DNA of 64,000 nt, taken from contig NZ_DS990556.1 of the NCBI RefSeq assembly GCF_000155635.1, positions 1,657,637 to 1,721,636 on the forward strand. Direction: 5' to 3'. Of this stretch, positions 17,932 to 27,165 are shown piece by piece. This DNA comes from Cyanobium sp. PCC 7001 (GTDB lineage: Bacteria > Cyanobacteriota > Cyanobacteriia > PCC-6307 > Cyanobiaceae). A program made the translations under genes and the position numbers. How positions within the stretch are numbered: the stretch's first letter is position 1; the number at the start of each line of letters is the position of its first letter. The notes beneath the pieces are model-generated. The model did not search any database and was not told where the DNA came from. It was given only the letters and a program-made list of their open reading frames with translations.

Positions 17932-17969
17932 GCGTGAATCGAAAGGGTCAACCTTGCCAGGCAGGGGAC

Positions 17970-18653
17970 TCAGCTGCCGCCGAGGGGGACCCGCAAGGCT
18001 GAAGGGGCGGTGGGGGCGACCGGCAGGGAGGTTTCCAGCGGCAACCGGCCCAGGATCCTGGCCAGGAAGGGGTTGTGGGGGTAGCGGATCAGCAGGCTGT
18101 GCTCGAAGCGCCCCCACTTGCGGGCCACTTTGCGGCGGGCGAAGGCGAGGCTGTAGGTGGCGATGGGGATGAAGTCGGTGTTGCCCATGCTGTCCACGAT
18201 GTAGAGCTGCAGACTCTCCTCACCGCGACGCCTGCAGACCACGTTCTTGGGACGCAGGGCCAGCGTGAGGATGCCGTCGCGGAGCATGGCCTGCCTCAGG
18301 GCCTGCAGGCCCTGGCAGAGCTGGCGGCAGTACCGCTCGGAGGCCTCCAGATCCTCCAGATAGTGCTGCAGGGTGCGGGACACCACGCCCGGCTCGTCCT
18401 GGATCAGCTCGAAGCTGGTGCCGGGGCCCAGGTTGGTGTCCACGGGACCGAAGAATCGCGGCACGCACTCCCAGCTGATGCCGCGCCGCTCGAGCTGGCG
18501 GTAGAAGCGCTGCTCCCGCCGGCTGTCGTGGGGATCGTCGCCGATGTCCACCTTGACGCAGCGTCCCGGGTCGTCGGGGTGGCGATGGCACTCGCGGTGC
18601 AGGCCACGGCCCACGTACGTGGAAGCATCCAGGTGAAGCATGCGGCCACGCAC
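17970..18653 (-). CDS. YrbL-family protein (kinase-like fold)
   Basis: A 227-residue protein like the PhoP-regulated YrbL family of proteobacteria. It opens with YVGRGLHRECHRHPDDPGRCVKV, where the Lys would sit in the position of a kinase beta-3 Lys. RPKNVVCRR matches a kinase-like catalytic-loop region (HxxxxN) with His missing, and YIVDSMGN follows in DFG position. The biochemical activity is unknown. The upstream spacer (18654-18747) is unusually A/T-rich and probably holds its promoter. Confidence 0.7.
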   Translation of the reverse strand: MRGRMLHLDASTYVGRGLHRECHRHPDDPGRCVKVDIGDDPHDSRREQRFYRQLERRGISWECVPRFFGPVDTNLGPGTSFELIQDEPGVVSRTLQHYLEDLEASERYCRQLCQGLQALRQAMLRDGILTLALRPKNVVCRRRGEESLQLYIVDSMGNTDFIPIATYSLAFARRKVARKWGRFEHSLLIRYPHNPFLARILGRLPLETSLPVAPTAPSALRVPLGGS

Positions 18654-18747
18654 AGAAGGCCAACTGCCTTAATCGGTTGTTAATCCTGATTCTGTAGCCG
18701 ATTTAACCAAAGCAATCCGCACGGCCGCAGCGGCTCGTGGCAGGGGG

Positions 18748-19469
18748 CTAGGGGAGAGGTTCGATGGCGCCGGGTTGCCAGGCCCGCTGGAACCACGGCT
18801 CCAGCGGGCCATACAGACGCAGGATCGTGAACCAGGTCTGGCCGGCACGTCGGGCGGCAAGCGCAACCGGTAGGTGCGGCCTCCGTCGAGGGGATGGTTG
18901 TTCACCTCCAGCGCGGCCCAGGGGTAGGTGGAGCCCTCGCCCCCGATCGTGGTGTCCATAGCCGGGGTGACCCCGGTGGCGAAGAAGAAGAAGGCGTAGC
19001 GCCAGTTGGCGTTGTCGTAGTTGTAGCCCTGCCGGTTGCGCATCCGCTAGGCCAGGGCCCGGACCGGTGATGCCGTCATCCAGCGTCCAGCGTTACCCCA
19101 TGTCGTTGATCACTTGGCCGTCAGTTCCACGGTGCGGGAGTCCACCAGCTGCTCCCAGATCGGCACGGTTCGGTTGGCCAGCTGATTCCCCGGCGGCAGG
19201 GCCAGCAGATAGGCCTGCACGGCACGCTGGAAGTCCAGGTTGTCGAGCAGCTTGTTCGTGCTGGCGGCATCGGGCACGCCGCCGTCGAAACGCAGGGTTC
19301 CCAGGCGCGTGTCCAGGCTGGGGGGCGTGGCGACACCCGGTGGGGCGGGGGTTGAGAACCTGAGTCCGGGATCAGCCGGCGGCCCCTTGAGCACCTGGGC
19401 GGTGCTGGCCGCTGGCGCCAGCACGACAGTGGCGACCAGCAGGCGGGTGAGCAGAGGGCTGGCCATCAC
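18748..19469 (-). pseudogene. Collapsed DUF1254/DUF1214 gene
   Basis: Remnants of one DUF1254-DUF1214 protein appear in the right order with pieces missing. GTG 19469 opens a signal peptide and DUF1254 N-terminus (TRLGTLRFDGGVPDAAS, then LLDNLDFQRAVQAYLLALP) and stops after VDSRTVELTAK. Next come INDMG and RWTLDDGITGPG between stops. Then GYNYDNANWRYAFFFFATGV to RLRLPPDVPA, and after a frameshift TWFTILRLYGPLEPWFQRAW up to the stop at 18748. At least two internal deletions and one frameshift are needed. It overlaps the end of the sulfatase gene by four bases, so it was the third gene of that operon. Confidence 0.82.
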
Positions 19470-22105
19470 TGGATTCCCATGGCGGCGGTCTTCATGCCCT
19501 CTTCCAGTTTTTTGATGTCAGCCGGGGAGAGCTGAGGCCGATCGATCTTGATCGTGAGCTTGTTGAGCTTGGCGGTGAGGGGGAAGGGCGGCAGGTAGTC
19601 GCTGTCGTCAATACCGGTGATGGTGTCGGAGCCGATGTCGAAGCTTTCATCCCACTGCAGGATGATGGGAATCGTCTTCTCCATCCGCTTGCTGGCCACC
19701 ACCTGGCCATCCACCTTCAGCACACCTGTTCCACCCTTGCCCACACCGGCAAAGCTGTTGAACCTGGTGGTAGCCAGTCCAAGGCCGTCATACTTGAAGT
19801 CGAACTCCAACTTGTGGCGGCCCGGCGTGAGGGCCTGCGGAGATTCCCACTTCACCCATTCGAGGTTCAGCATGTTCCAGTTGAACACCGGCCTGCCACC
19901 GAGGAGGTAGAAGCCCCAGCCGGCGAAACGGCCGCCGGAGGTGGCAATCATGCCCTCGGCACCCTGCTGGGGAACGGTGATGTCGGCGGTGAGCGAGTAG
20001 GAGGTGTTGAGCAGGTAAGGCGCATCTCCCTGAGGCACGCCGGTCATCGGCCGGGTGTACACCAACTCGTCAAGCCCGGCAGTGAGACTGGGCCGCGGCG
20101 CTGCGACTCGGGCCGCCACCGAGGCATCGAGTGGAAACACCTGATGCTTCTTGGCCTCTTCCACGAACATCTTGCGCATCTCCGCCACCTTCTCGGGGTA
20201 CTGGTCGGCGATGTCCACGGACTGGTTGAAGTTCTTGGTGAGGTCGTAGAGCTGGAACACCTGATTGTTGAGCGGGTCCGGATTGACGGGTCCGAAGGCA
20301 TCCCAGGGTGCCCGATCCACCTTGGTGCTCAACAGCCAGCCATCGTGATAGAGCGCCCACTGGCCCATCATCTCGAAGTACTGGGTCGTGTGCCGTGAGG
20401 GGGCCTTGGCGTTGGCCTGATCAAAGGTGTAGAGGAAGCTGGTGCCTTCAATCGGCTTCTGGGAGATGCCGTCCACCGCCTGAGGAGCCGGGATGCCGAT
20501 GGCCTCCAGGATGGTGGGCACCACATCGATCACGTGGATGAACTGCTCCCGCAGGCCGCCCTTGTCCTTGATGCGGTTGGGCCAGGAGATCACCATGTTC
20601 TGGTTCACACCCCCCAGCCGCGAGGCGTTCTGCTTGAACCAGTCGAAGGGGGTGTCGAAGGCCCAGGACCAGCCCGCCGACATGTGGTTGTAGGCATATT
20701 CCGTGCCCCAGGCCTCGTAGTACTTCATCTGCACATCCACAGAGGGACGCACATCGTTGAAGAAGGCCACTTCGCTGAAGGTGCCCTCGGGCCCACCTTC
20801 AGCGCTGGTGCCATTATCGCCGTTGATGTAGATGATCAGGGTGTTGTCCAGCTTGCCCAGATCATCAAAGGCCTGGATCACCCGGCCGATCTCGTGGTCG
20901 TTGTAGGCCACATAGGCCGCGAACACTTCCACCTGGCGGATGTAGAGCTGCTTGGCCTCCTCGCTCAGCTGATCCCAGGGGGTGAGGATGTCGGCCGGCC
21001 AGGGGGTGAGCTCCTCGTCGGCCGGGATCACACCGAGCCTTTTCTGGTTCGCGAAGATCCTTTCCCGCAGCTTCTCGTAGCCGTCGTCGAACAGGTGCAT
21101 GGCGTGGATCCTGTCCACCCATTCCTTGGTGGGATGGTGCGGGGCGTGGGAGGAGCCCGGCACGTAGTGCAGGAAGATCGGCTGGTCCGGGTTGGTCTGG
21201 TGGATGCGCGTCATCCAGTCGATGGCGTCGTCGGCCATCGCGGTGATCAGGTTCCAGGAGGGTTCCGTCCCGGTGACCGGCCAGATCGTCGCCTCCGGAT
21301 TGGAGCGATCCATCTTCAGGCTGCCTTCCTTGCCCTTCCAGGGATAGATCTGGGTGGTGTTGCGGAACAGATTCGGCCCCCACTGGTTGGCATCACCACC
21401 CACGAAGCCGAAGAAATAATCGAAGCCAAGGCCCGTGGGCCACTGAAAGAACGGCCCTGCCTGGCTGGCCTGGTAGGTGGGGGTGTTGTGGTCCTTGCCG
21501 AACCAGCTGGTGGCGTAGCCGTTGTCGCGCAGAATCCGGCCGATGGTGGCGTTCTCGACGCCGATGATGCTGTCGTAGCCGGGGAAGCCGGTGGCCTGCT
21601 CGGCGATCACCCCGAAGCCCACCGCGTGATGGTTGCGCCCGGTGATCAGGGCCGCCCGGGTGGGTGAACACAGGGACGTGGACATGATGCGGTTGTAGCG
21701 GAGCCCCTGGCTGGCGATCCGCTCCATCGCCGGCGTGGGGATCACCCCTCCGAACACGCTGTCGATGGCGAAGCCGGCGTCATCGGTCATGATCAGCAGC
21801 ACGTTGGGGGCGTCCTTGGGGGGCACCACCGTGGGCGGCCACCACGGCTTGGAGTTCTGGGCGCTGTCCTTGATCACACCCCCGAAGGGCGGAGCTGGAG
21901 CCGGCAGCTGGTTTCCGGCGATCGTGGCCTTGGCATCCGGGCTCCCCATCACCCCGCTCACGAGCTGCAGAGCGGCGGCAGGCGTCCAGCCCAGCTGCCA
22001 GCCCACCAGCAGCAGCACCGCCGAAAAGGCCGCAACCCTGCGCCCCCAGCCGAAACGGAGGCGGCCCAAGGCGCTGCGCAGGCGTTGCAGGGGAGAGTCA
22101 GCCAT
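19466..22105 (-). CDS. Membrane-anchored arylsulfatase (type I, Cys-type)
   Basis: An 879-residue sulfatase. An N-terminal membrane anchor or signal (residues ~23-46) puts the catalytic domain outside the cytoplasm. The metal motif LLIMTDDAGF (Asp108, Asp109) and the active-site signature SLCSPTRAALITGR with Cys146 are intact; this Cys must be converted to formylglycine. The C-terminal ~250 residues form a beta-rich domain typical of large bacterial arylsulfatases. It should hydrolyse a sulfate ester; the substrate is unknown. It follows the formylglycine-generating enzyme by three bases, so modifier and target are produced together. Confidence 0.95.
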   Translation of the reverse strand: MADSPLQRLRSALGRLRFGWGRRVAAFSAVLLLVGWQLGWTPAAALQLVSGVMGSPDAKATIAGNQLPAPAPPFGGVIKDSAQNSKPWWPPTVVPPKDAPNVLLIMTDDAGFAIDSVFGGVIPTPAMERIASQGLRYNRIMSTSLCSPTRAALITGRNHHAVGFGVIAEQATGFPGYDSIIGVENATIGRILRDNGYATSWFGKDHNTPTYQASQAGPFFQWPTGLGFDYFFGFVGGDANQWGPNLFRNTTQIYPWKGKEGSLKMDRSNPEATIWPVTGTEPSWNLITAMADDAIDWMTRIHQTNPDQPIFLHYVPGSSHAPHHPTKEWVDRIHAMHLFDDGYEKLRERIFANQKRLGVIPADEELTPWPADILTPWDQLSEEAKQLYIRQVEVFAAYVAYNDHEIGRVIQAFDDLGKLDNTLIIYINGDNGTSAEGGPEGTFSEVAFFNDVRPSVDVQMKYYEAWGTEYAYNHMSAGWSWAFDTPFDWFKQNASRLGGVNQNMVISWPNRIKDKGGLREQFIHVIDVVPTILEAIGIPAPQAVDGISQKPIEGTSFLYTFDQANAKAPSRHTTQYFEMMGQWALYHDGWLLSTKVDRAPWDAFGPVNPDPLNNQVFQLYDLTKNFNQSVDIADQYPEKVAEMRKMFVEEAKKHQVFPLDASVAARVAAPRPSLTAGLDELVYTRPMTGVPQGDAPYLLNTSYSLTADITVPQQGAEGMIATSGGRFAGWGFYLLGGRPVFNWNMLNLEWVKWESPQALTPGRHKLEFDFKYDGLGLATTRFNSFAGVGKGGTGVLKVDGQVVASKRMEKTIPIILQWDESFDIGSDTITGIDDSDYLPPFPLTAKLNKLTIKIDRPQLSPADIKKLEEGMKTAAMGIQ

Positions 22106-22108
22106 GGG

Positions 22109-23146
22109 TCACAGGGAGGCGTTGAGGGGCTGGGATGCGAGGCGGATGCCGATGTGGGAGGTGCCGGTGTCCGGGCTCTCGGCCTCCCGCGCCGCCGGGC
22201 GGTAGCGGGAGCAGTAACTGGGGGAGCAGAGGAACGAGCCCCCCTTGATCACGTGCTTGGCCACCCCCGGTTCGCGGGGATCGCTGGAGGCGGCGGCATC
22301 GTCCAGGCGGGGGTCGGGCCGGTCGACCAGCAGCTGATGACCGGGCGCGAACCAGTCGGCGGTCCACTCCCACACGTTGCCGGTGGTGTCATGCAGGCCG
22401 TAGCCGTTGGGGGCATAGGAGCCCACCGGCGCCGTGCCGGCATGGCCGTCCTCGGCGCTGTCCCGGTAGGGGAACGGTCCCTGCCAGGTGTTGGCCCGGT
22501 TCGCGTCCCAGGTGTCGCCCCAGCCGAACACCTGGTCGCGCAGGCCACCGCGGGCGGCGAATTCCCACTGGGCCTCGCTGGGGAGATCGGCGCCGCGCCA
22601 GGCCGCGTAGGCCTCGGCGTCCTCGTAGGCCACCTGCACCACGGGATGATCGAGGAGGTGCTCAATCGAGCTGCCGGGCCCCTCGGGGTGGCGCCAGTCG
22701 GCGCCGGGTACCCAGTGCCAGCCGGCCATCGGGCCGATGGGCTCGCCGGGATCGAGGGGCCTGAACACCAGCGAGCCCGGTGCGCGCTCAGCGACCGAAA
22801 GGGTGGGGAACTGCTCTCTGGACAGCGGCCGTTCCGCCACGGTGCGGTAGCCGGTGGCCTCCACGAAGGCGGCGAACTGGCGGTTGGTCACCTCGTGGGT
22901 GGCCAGGCAGAAGGGGCTCAGCCGCACCAGCGCCGGCGGGCCTTCCTCGGGCCGCTGTCCGCCGGCCCCGATCCGGTAGGAGCCGGCCGGGATGGCCACC
23001 ATGCCATCGGGACAGGCGAAGGCATGGGCGGGTGGCACACGCCAGCCCCCGATCAGCCATCCCGCCAGCAGCCAGCCCAGGGCCAGGCCTCCGAGCAGCA
23101 GCAGCGGGATCCCCACGCGAGACACAACGGTCGAGAGAACGCCCAC
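22109..23146 (-). CDS. Formylglycine-generating enzyme (sulfatase-modifying factor)
   Basis: A 345-residue FGE-sulfatase domain protein with an N-terminal membrane segment (residues ~12-34). It oxidises the sulfatase active-site Cys to formylglycine. The core includes VAIPAGSYRIG, FCLATHEVTNRQFAAFVEAT, DLPSEAQWEFAARGG and NGYGLHDTTGNVWEWTADW. The copper-binding pair is intact: GGSFLCSPSYCSRYR gives Cys307 and Cys312, the same spacing as Cys336/Cys341 of the human enzyme. The start is GTG 23146. The sulfatase begins three bases after its stop. Confidence 0.95.
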   Translation of the reverse strand: MGVLSTVVSRVGIPLLLLGGLALGWLLAGWLIGGWRVPPAHAFACPDGMVAIPAGSYRIGAGGQRPEEGPPALVRLSPFCLATHEVTNRQFAAFVEATGYRTVAERPLSREQFPTLSVAERAPGSLVFRPLDPGEPIGPMAGWHWVPGADWRHPEGPGSSIEHLLDHPVVQVAYEDAEAYAAWRGADLPSEAQWEFAARGGLRDQVFGWGDTWDANRANTWQGPFPYRDSAEDGHAGTAPVGSYAPNGYGLHDTTGNVWEWTADWFAPGHQLLVDRPDPRLDDAAASSDPREPGVAKHVIKGGSFLCSPSYCSRYRPAAREAESPDTGTSHIGIRLASQPLNASL

Positions 23147-23708
23147 GCGGGCCAGCTACAACCTTCAGCGTGCTGGGGAATCGATCAGGGAGCAGGAAAG
23201 GGCTTGAAAACGTTGCAATCAGCCGGGGCATGCTCGCTCAGGCGCAGCATCAACGAAAAAACGCAGATCACCGGGAAACAGACCCTGGCGAAGAAACAAC
23301 TTCATGCCATAGGTCACGTGCAAGCAGCCCGATGTCGGTTTCCATCGGCACTCCAGGCCTGCAGACCCATCCAGAACCTGATGATTCCAGGACTTCCTCC
23401 CACGGGATTCCTGCCACTGAGGGATCCCGAGGATTCATCCCATCGATTCAACGTATCGATTCAGCGCATCGCTTCAACGCATCGCTGGATCTCACTGATT
23501 GCTCCCACTGATCACTTGGACTGATCACTCGGAGCGATCACTCGGACTGTCTCTGACCCAGGGGGTTCCACGGATTGAAGCCGCCGGATGGCCTGGCCTG
23601 GATGCCTCACGTGGTGGCAGCCTCGGCGTGGCGACCAGGGGTACGGCGCAGCGCTGCTGCCCTTGGCCAGGATGGGGCTGTCGGGGTGTTCACGGCCTGG
23701 GGCCCACC
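23147..23708. other. Intergenic region between FGE gene and araC-type gene
   Basis: This 562-base divergent gap is less GC-rich than its surroundings and should hold the promoters of both the FGE-sulfatase operon and the AraC-type gene. An AACGTT-centred near-palindrome lies at about 23205-23220, 60-75 bases upstream of the FGE start. A 13-bp tandem repeat tract fills 23441-23549. I see no credible gene in it: the open frame that crosses it is low-complexity and without a family. Confidence 0.6.
23441..23549. repeat. Two adjacent 13-bp tandem repeat arrays
   Basis: Array one has units near CATCGATTCAACG at 23441-23453, 23454-23466 and 23467-23479, plus a partial unit to 23488. Array two has units near CTGATCACTCGGA at 23508-23520, 23521-23533 and 23534-23546, then a partial. 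Both have period 13 with 1-3 mismatches. They lie 160-270 bases upstream of the AraC-type start. They could be regulator-binding sites or slipped-strand repeats. Confidence 0.85.
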
Positions 23709-24713
23709 ATGCGCGGACCGCTTCCCTTTCTTGACCGGCAGGCCGTGACCCTCACCCAGGCGGACGCCGTGGTGCAGCGGATCGCGGACCAACTGCCGCT
23801 GCGGGGCCTGGTGCAGGCTGGATCCGCCTCGAAGCTGCGGATGCGGAGCGTGGTGGTGCCGCTGGGTGCGATGGCGGTGGCGGGCACGGCCCATTCAGCG
23901 CTGCAGCTCGAGATGGCCCCCCTGCCGGATGTGGTCACCCTTGCCTTCTGCGAAGCGGGCAGCGCAGACCTCAGCGCCGACGGCCATCGGGTTCTTCTGC
24001 CCCCCTGCAGCGCGGCGATGTTCCTGCCGGGTTGCGCCTTCCACTGCACAACGGCAGGCATCGTGTCGGTGCTGCTGCACGATTCAGCCCAGCGGCTCGC
24101 CGCCGCGGCCACCGCCATGGTGGCCCCCGAAGCGCGGGAGAACCCCGGCCTTCAGGCCCGTTTCAACCGGCCGCTTGTCCTGGACGGGAGCGGGGATGCA
24201 CGCCTGCAGGCCACCCTGACCTCGCTGCGCCGGGCGCTGCGGCTTCTCGATGAACCCCAGTTGCAGGCCAGTGGTGGCTTTGAGGCCCTGCAGCTGGAGG
24301 ATCTGCTGCGCCGCCACCTGGTGCTGCTGCTCTGGCCGGACCTGATCGATCCGGAGCCTCCACCGCCGATGGGCCCATGGCGCGATCCCATCCTCGAGGC
24401 GTTGCTGGAGTGGATGGACTGCCACCTCGACGCACCGCTCACCCTCACCGCCCTGGCCCTGCGCAGCGGTGACTCGGTGCGCAATCTCCAGTACCGCTTT
24501 CAACGACGGCTGGGCTGCTCACCGATGCAGTGGTTGCGCCAACGCCGGCTTGAAGCCGTGCATGCCGAGCTGAGCCGGGGGGAGCCCGGCGGCACGGTGG
24601 CCGCCATCGCCAGGCGGCACGGCTTCCACCACCTGCCCACCTTCAGCGCGGCCTTTCAGCGCCGCTTCGGCATCCTGCCCTCCCAGCTGCTGCGCCAGGG
24701 GAAGCGGACCTGA
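23709..24713 (+). CDS. AraC-family transcriptional regulator
   Basis: A 334-residue regulator from ATG 23709. The N-terminal ~200 residues resemble the ligand-binding half of AraC_binding_2-type proteins. The C-terminal ~100 residues carry the double helix-turn-helix: LTLTALALRSGDSVRNLQYR, FQRRLGCSPMQWLRQRRLEA, and IARRHGFHHLPTFSAAFQRR with the usual G-F and F-x-x-x-F spacing. It is divergent from the FGE-sulfatase operon, a common regulator arrangement, so control of that operon is likely but unproven. Confidence 0.88.
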   Translation: MRGPLPFLDRQAVTLTQADAVVQRIADQLPLRGLVQAGSASKLRMRSVVVPLGAMAVAGTAHSALQLEMAPLPDVVTLAFCEAGSADLSADGHRVLLPPCSAAMFLPGCAFHCTTAGIVSVLLHDSAQRLAAAATAMVAPEARENPGLQARFNRPLVLDGSGDARLQATLTSLRRALRLLDEPQLQASGGFEALQLEDLLRRHLVLLLWPDLIDPEPPPPMGPWRDPILEALLEWMDCHLDAPLTLTALALRSGDSVRNLQYRFQRRLGCSPMQWLRQRRLEAVHAELSRGEPGGTVAAIARRHGFHHLPTFSAAFQRRFGILPSQLLRQGKRT

Positions 24714-24733
24714 AGACCAGGCGGCACGGGACT

Positions 24734-25981
24734 TCAGGCGGCGAGCAACCGCAGGCGCAACCGGTTCAGGGCCTCTCCGGCCGTGAGGGTCTGGATCCAG
24801 TGGCGGCCGCGGCTGGAGCCGAACCGCACGCCCTCGCTCCAGGCCCCCGAAGCGTCCGCCACGGCGATGTGCACCAGACCCACGGGTTTCTGCTCGCTGC
24901 CGCCACCAGGCCCGGCGATGCCTGTGACGGCCACGCCCCAGGTGGCACCGGTGAGCCGCCGGGCTCCCGCCGCCATCGCCAGGGCCACCGGATCGCTCAC
25001 GGCCCCGTGCCGCTCCAGATCCAGGGCGCTCACCCCGAGCAACTTCTCTTTCACGGCATTGGCATAGGCGATCACCCCGCCCAGGAACGCATCCGAGGCT
25101 CCGGGCACCGCCGCCAGAGCCGCACCGATGCCGCCGCCGGTGCAGCTCTCGGCCACCGCCAGCGTCTCGCCGCGGCGGCGCAGCTGCTCCAGCACCACCG
25201 CCGCCAGGCTGTCCTCATCCGCCCCGAAGCAGGCCTGGCCGGCCCGACGGCGGATTTCGGCCTCCAACGGCGCCAGCAGGGCGGAGGCGGTTGTCTCCGT
25301 GTCGGCCCGGGCGGTGAGCCGCAGCTTCACCTCACCCGCGCCGGCGTAGGGCGCCACTGTGGGATTGGTGCCCTGCAGCAGGTCGGCCATCGCTTCGGCC
25401 AGAGCCGATTCGGCCACGCCCCAGAAGCGCAGCACCCGGCTGGCGTACACCCCCTGGGAGAGCCCGGCCTGGCGCAGCCAGGGGGCCGCCGTGGCATCCC
25501 ACATGGCGCGCATCTCACTGGGCACCCCTGGGAAGGTGAGCACGGTGAAGCCCGGCACCGGGCTCCAGATCATTCCCGGCGCCGTGCCCGTGGGGTTGGG
25601 CAGCACGGCGGCGCCCTCGGGGAGCAGGGCCTGGCGACGCACGCTGGGGGAGAGCGGGCGGCCCCGGGCGCGGGCCTTGGCCTCGATGTCGGCCCACACC
25701 TCCGGCCGCTCGGTGAGCGGCGTGTGGAAAGCGGCGGCGATCGCCTCGGTGGTGAGGTCGTCGGGAGTGGGGCCCAGGCCGCCGGTGGTGATCAGTAGCC
25801 GGCAGCGCCGGGAGGCCTGCTGCACGGCCGCGATCAGCCGCTCACGGTTGTCGCCCACCACCTCCTGGCGCAGATGGGGAATGCCCAGGGCCGCCAGCTG
25901 CTCGGCGATCCAGCGGGCGTTGCCGTTGGTGATGTTGCCCAGCAGCAGCTCGGTGCCGATGCAGAGGATCTCGGCTGTCAT
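24734..25981 (-). CDS. cinA: CinA-family protein (NMN deamidase / competence-damage protein)
   Basis: A 415-residue two-domain protein. The N-terminal MoaB-like (COG1058) half shows [20 protein letters not shown] and [20 protein letters not shown]. The C-terminal PncC-like half shows [20 protein letters not shown] and [20 protein letters not shown]. The enzyme deamidates nicotinamide mononucleotide and may hydrolyse ADP-ribose. It begins 13 bases after the stop of the wecA-like gene on the same strand. Confidence 0.95.
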   Translation of the reverse strand: MTAEILCIGTELLLGNITNGNARWIAEQLAALGIPHLRQEVVGDNRERLIAAVQQASRRCRLLITTGGLGPTPDDLTTEAIAAAFHTPLTERPEVWADIEAKARARGRPLSPSVRRQALLPEGAAVLPNPTGTAPGMIWSPVPGFTVLTFPGVPSEMRAMWDATAAPWLRQAGLSQGVYASRVLRFWGVAESALAEAMADLLQGTNPTVAPYAGAGEVKLRLTARADTETTASALLAPLEAEIRRRAGQACFGADEDSLAAVVLEQLRRRGETLAVAESCTGGGIGAALAAVPGASDAFLGGVIAYANAVKEKLLGVSALDLERHGAVSDPVALAMAAGARRLTGATWGVAVTGIAGPGGGSEQKPVGLVHIAVADASGAWSEGVRFGSSRGRHWIQTLTAGEALNRLRLRLLAA

Positions 25982-25994
25982 CGCAGGGCGGCCG

Positions 25995-27098
25995 TCATCG
26001 CGGGTGGGCCGTTGGCCTGGCCTGGCGCTGGAGCTCGCGACGGGTGCTCACCAGCACCCAGATCAGCACGGCCGTGGCCAGGGCCAGCCAGAGGAAGCGC
26101 ATCTCCGCATTCACCAGCACCAGGGCCAGGGAGGCCAGCCACTGGGTGAAGGCATAGATCAGCAGCACCGTGCGCCGGTGGCTCAGACCGGTGCGCAGCA
26201 GGCGGTGATGCAGATGGCGGCGGTCGGGATAGAAGGGGGAGTGGCCATCGCTGAGGCGGCCCATGATCACGGCCGACATGTCGGCCAGGGGCAGCGACAG
26301 GATCAGCAGCGGCAGCAGCAGGCTGACGCTGGTGAGGCCCTTGGCAGGGCCCACGATGCTGATCGCAGCCAGGGCGAAGCCGAGGAAGTAGGAGCCGCCA
26401 TCGCCCATGAAGATGCGGGCCGGGTTGAAGTTGTGGCGCAGGAAGCCCAGGCAGCTGCCAGCCAGCGCCGCGGCGAGCAGGCCGGCGGCGGGCTGGTGCA
26501 GGCTGAAGCTCACCGAGAGCAGCCCCACCGCCGCGATGCCGCTCACCCCGGCCGCGAGGCCGTCGAGACCGTCGAGCCAGTTGATCGCATTGGTGATGCC
26601 CACCAGCCACACCAGAGTGGCCAGCAGGCTGAGCCAGTCGGGCAGCTGCAGCACCGCCGCAGGCGAACCCATCCAGCCGAAGGGAAGATCGATGCTGCCG
26701 ATCCTCACGCCTTCCACCCACACCGCCATCGACACCAGCAGCTGCATCACCAGTCTGGGCAGGGGCGGCAGGGCAAAGAGGTCATCCGCCAGGCCGATCA
26801 CGAAGAAGCAGAGGGAGCCGCCGAGCGTCGTCCAGATCAGGGCGTCCTTGCTGGCCTCCAGCTGGGCGAACCCCCCCAGCACCCAGGTGAGGGCGAGGGC
26901 GAGGCTGAAGCCGATCACGATGCCCACCCCACCCAGCCGCACCATCGGCTGGGTGTGCTGCTTGCGCGCATCGGGTTTGTCGATCAGCCCGAAGTTCAGG
27001 CCGAGGCGGCGCACCACCGGCACCACGAGTGCGGTGAGCACGGCGGCCACGGCCAGGGTGAGCAGCGCTGCAGCGTTGGGGCTGTAGGCAAGGGTCAC
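25995..27098 (-). CDS. Undecaprenyl-phosphate GlcNAc-1-phosphate transferase (WecA/TagO type)
   Basis: A 367-residue polytopic membrane enzyme with about ten helices that moves a sugar-1-phosphate to undecaprenyl phosphate, the first step of O-antigen or other envelope glycan synthesis. Family motifs: [35 protein letters not shown] with the metal-binding Asp pair, [38 protein letters not shown], and the cytosolic [14 protein letters not shown] loop. The start is GTG 27098. It is the only lipid-carrier initiator in the window. Confidence 0.93.
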   Translation of the reverse strand: MTLAYSPNAAALLTLAVAAVLTALVVPVVRRLGLNFGLIDKPDARKQHTQPMVRLGGVGIVIGFSLALALTWVLGGFAQLEASKDALIWTTLGGSLCFFVIGLADDLFALPPLPRLVMQLLVSMAVWVEGVRIGSIDLPFGWMGSPAAVLQLPDWLSLLATLVWLVGITNAINWLDGLDGLAAGVSGIAAVGLLSVSFSLHQPAAGLLAAALAGSCLGFLRHNFNPARIFMGDGGSYFLGFALAAISIVGPAKGLTSVSLLLPLLILSLPLADMSAVIMGRLSDGHSPFYPDRRHLHHRLLRTGLSHRRTVLLIYAFTQWLASLALVLVNAEMRFLWLALATAVLIWVLVSTRRELQRQARPTAHPR

Positions 27099-27165
27099 GA
27101 CAGCGGGCCGACGCAGGCGCCTGGGGGCAGGGCGTTGGCCGCCACCTTACGGGGAAGTGGCGGGG

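Noticed and set aside
22085-23524. 479-residue open frame covering the FGE gene and the repeat tract
   Set aside because: It is antisense to FGE and translates to low-complexity sequence; only the underlying DNA repeats are of interest.
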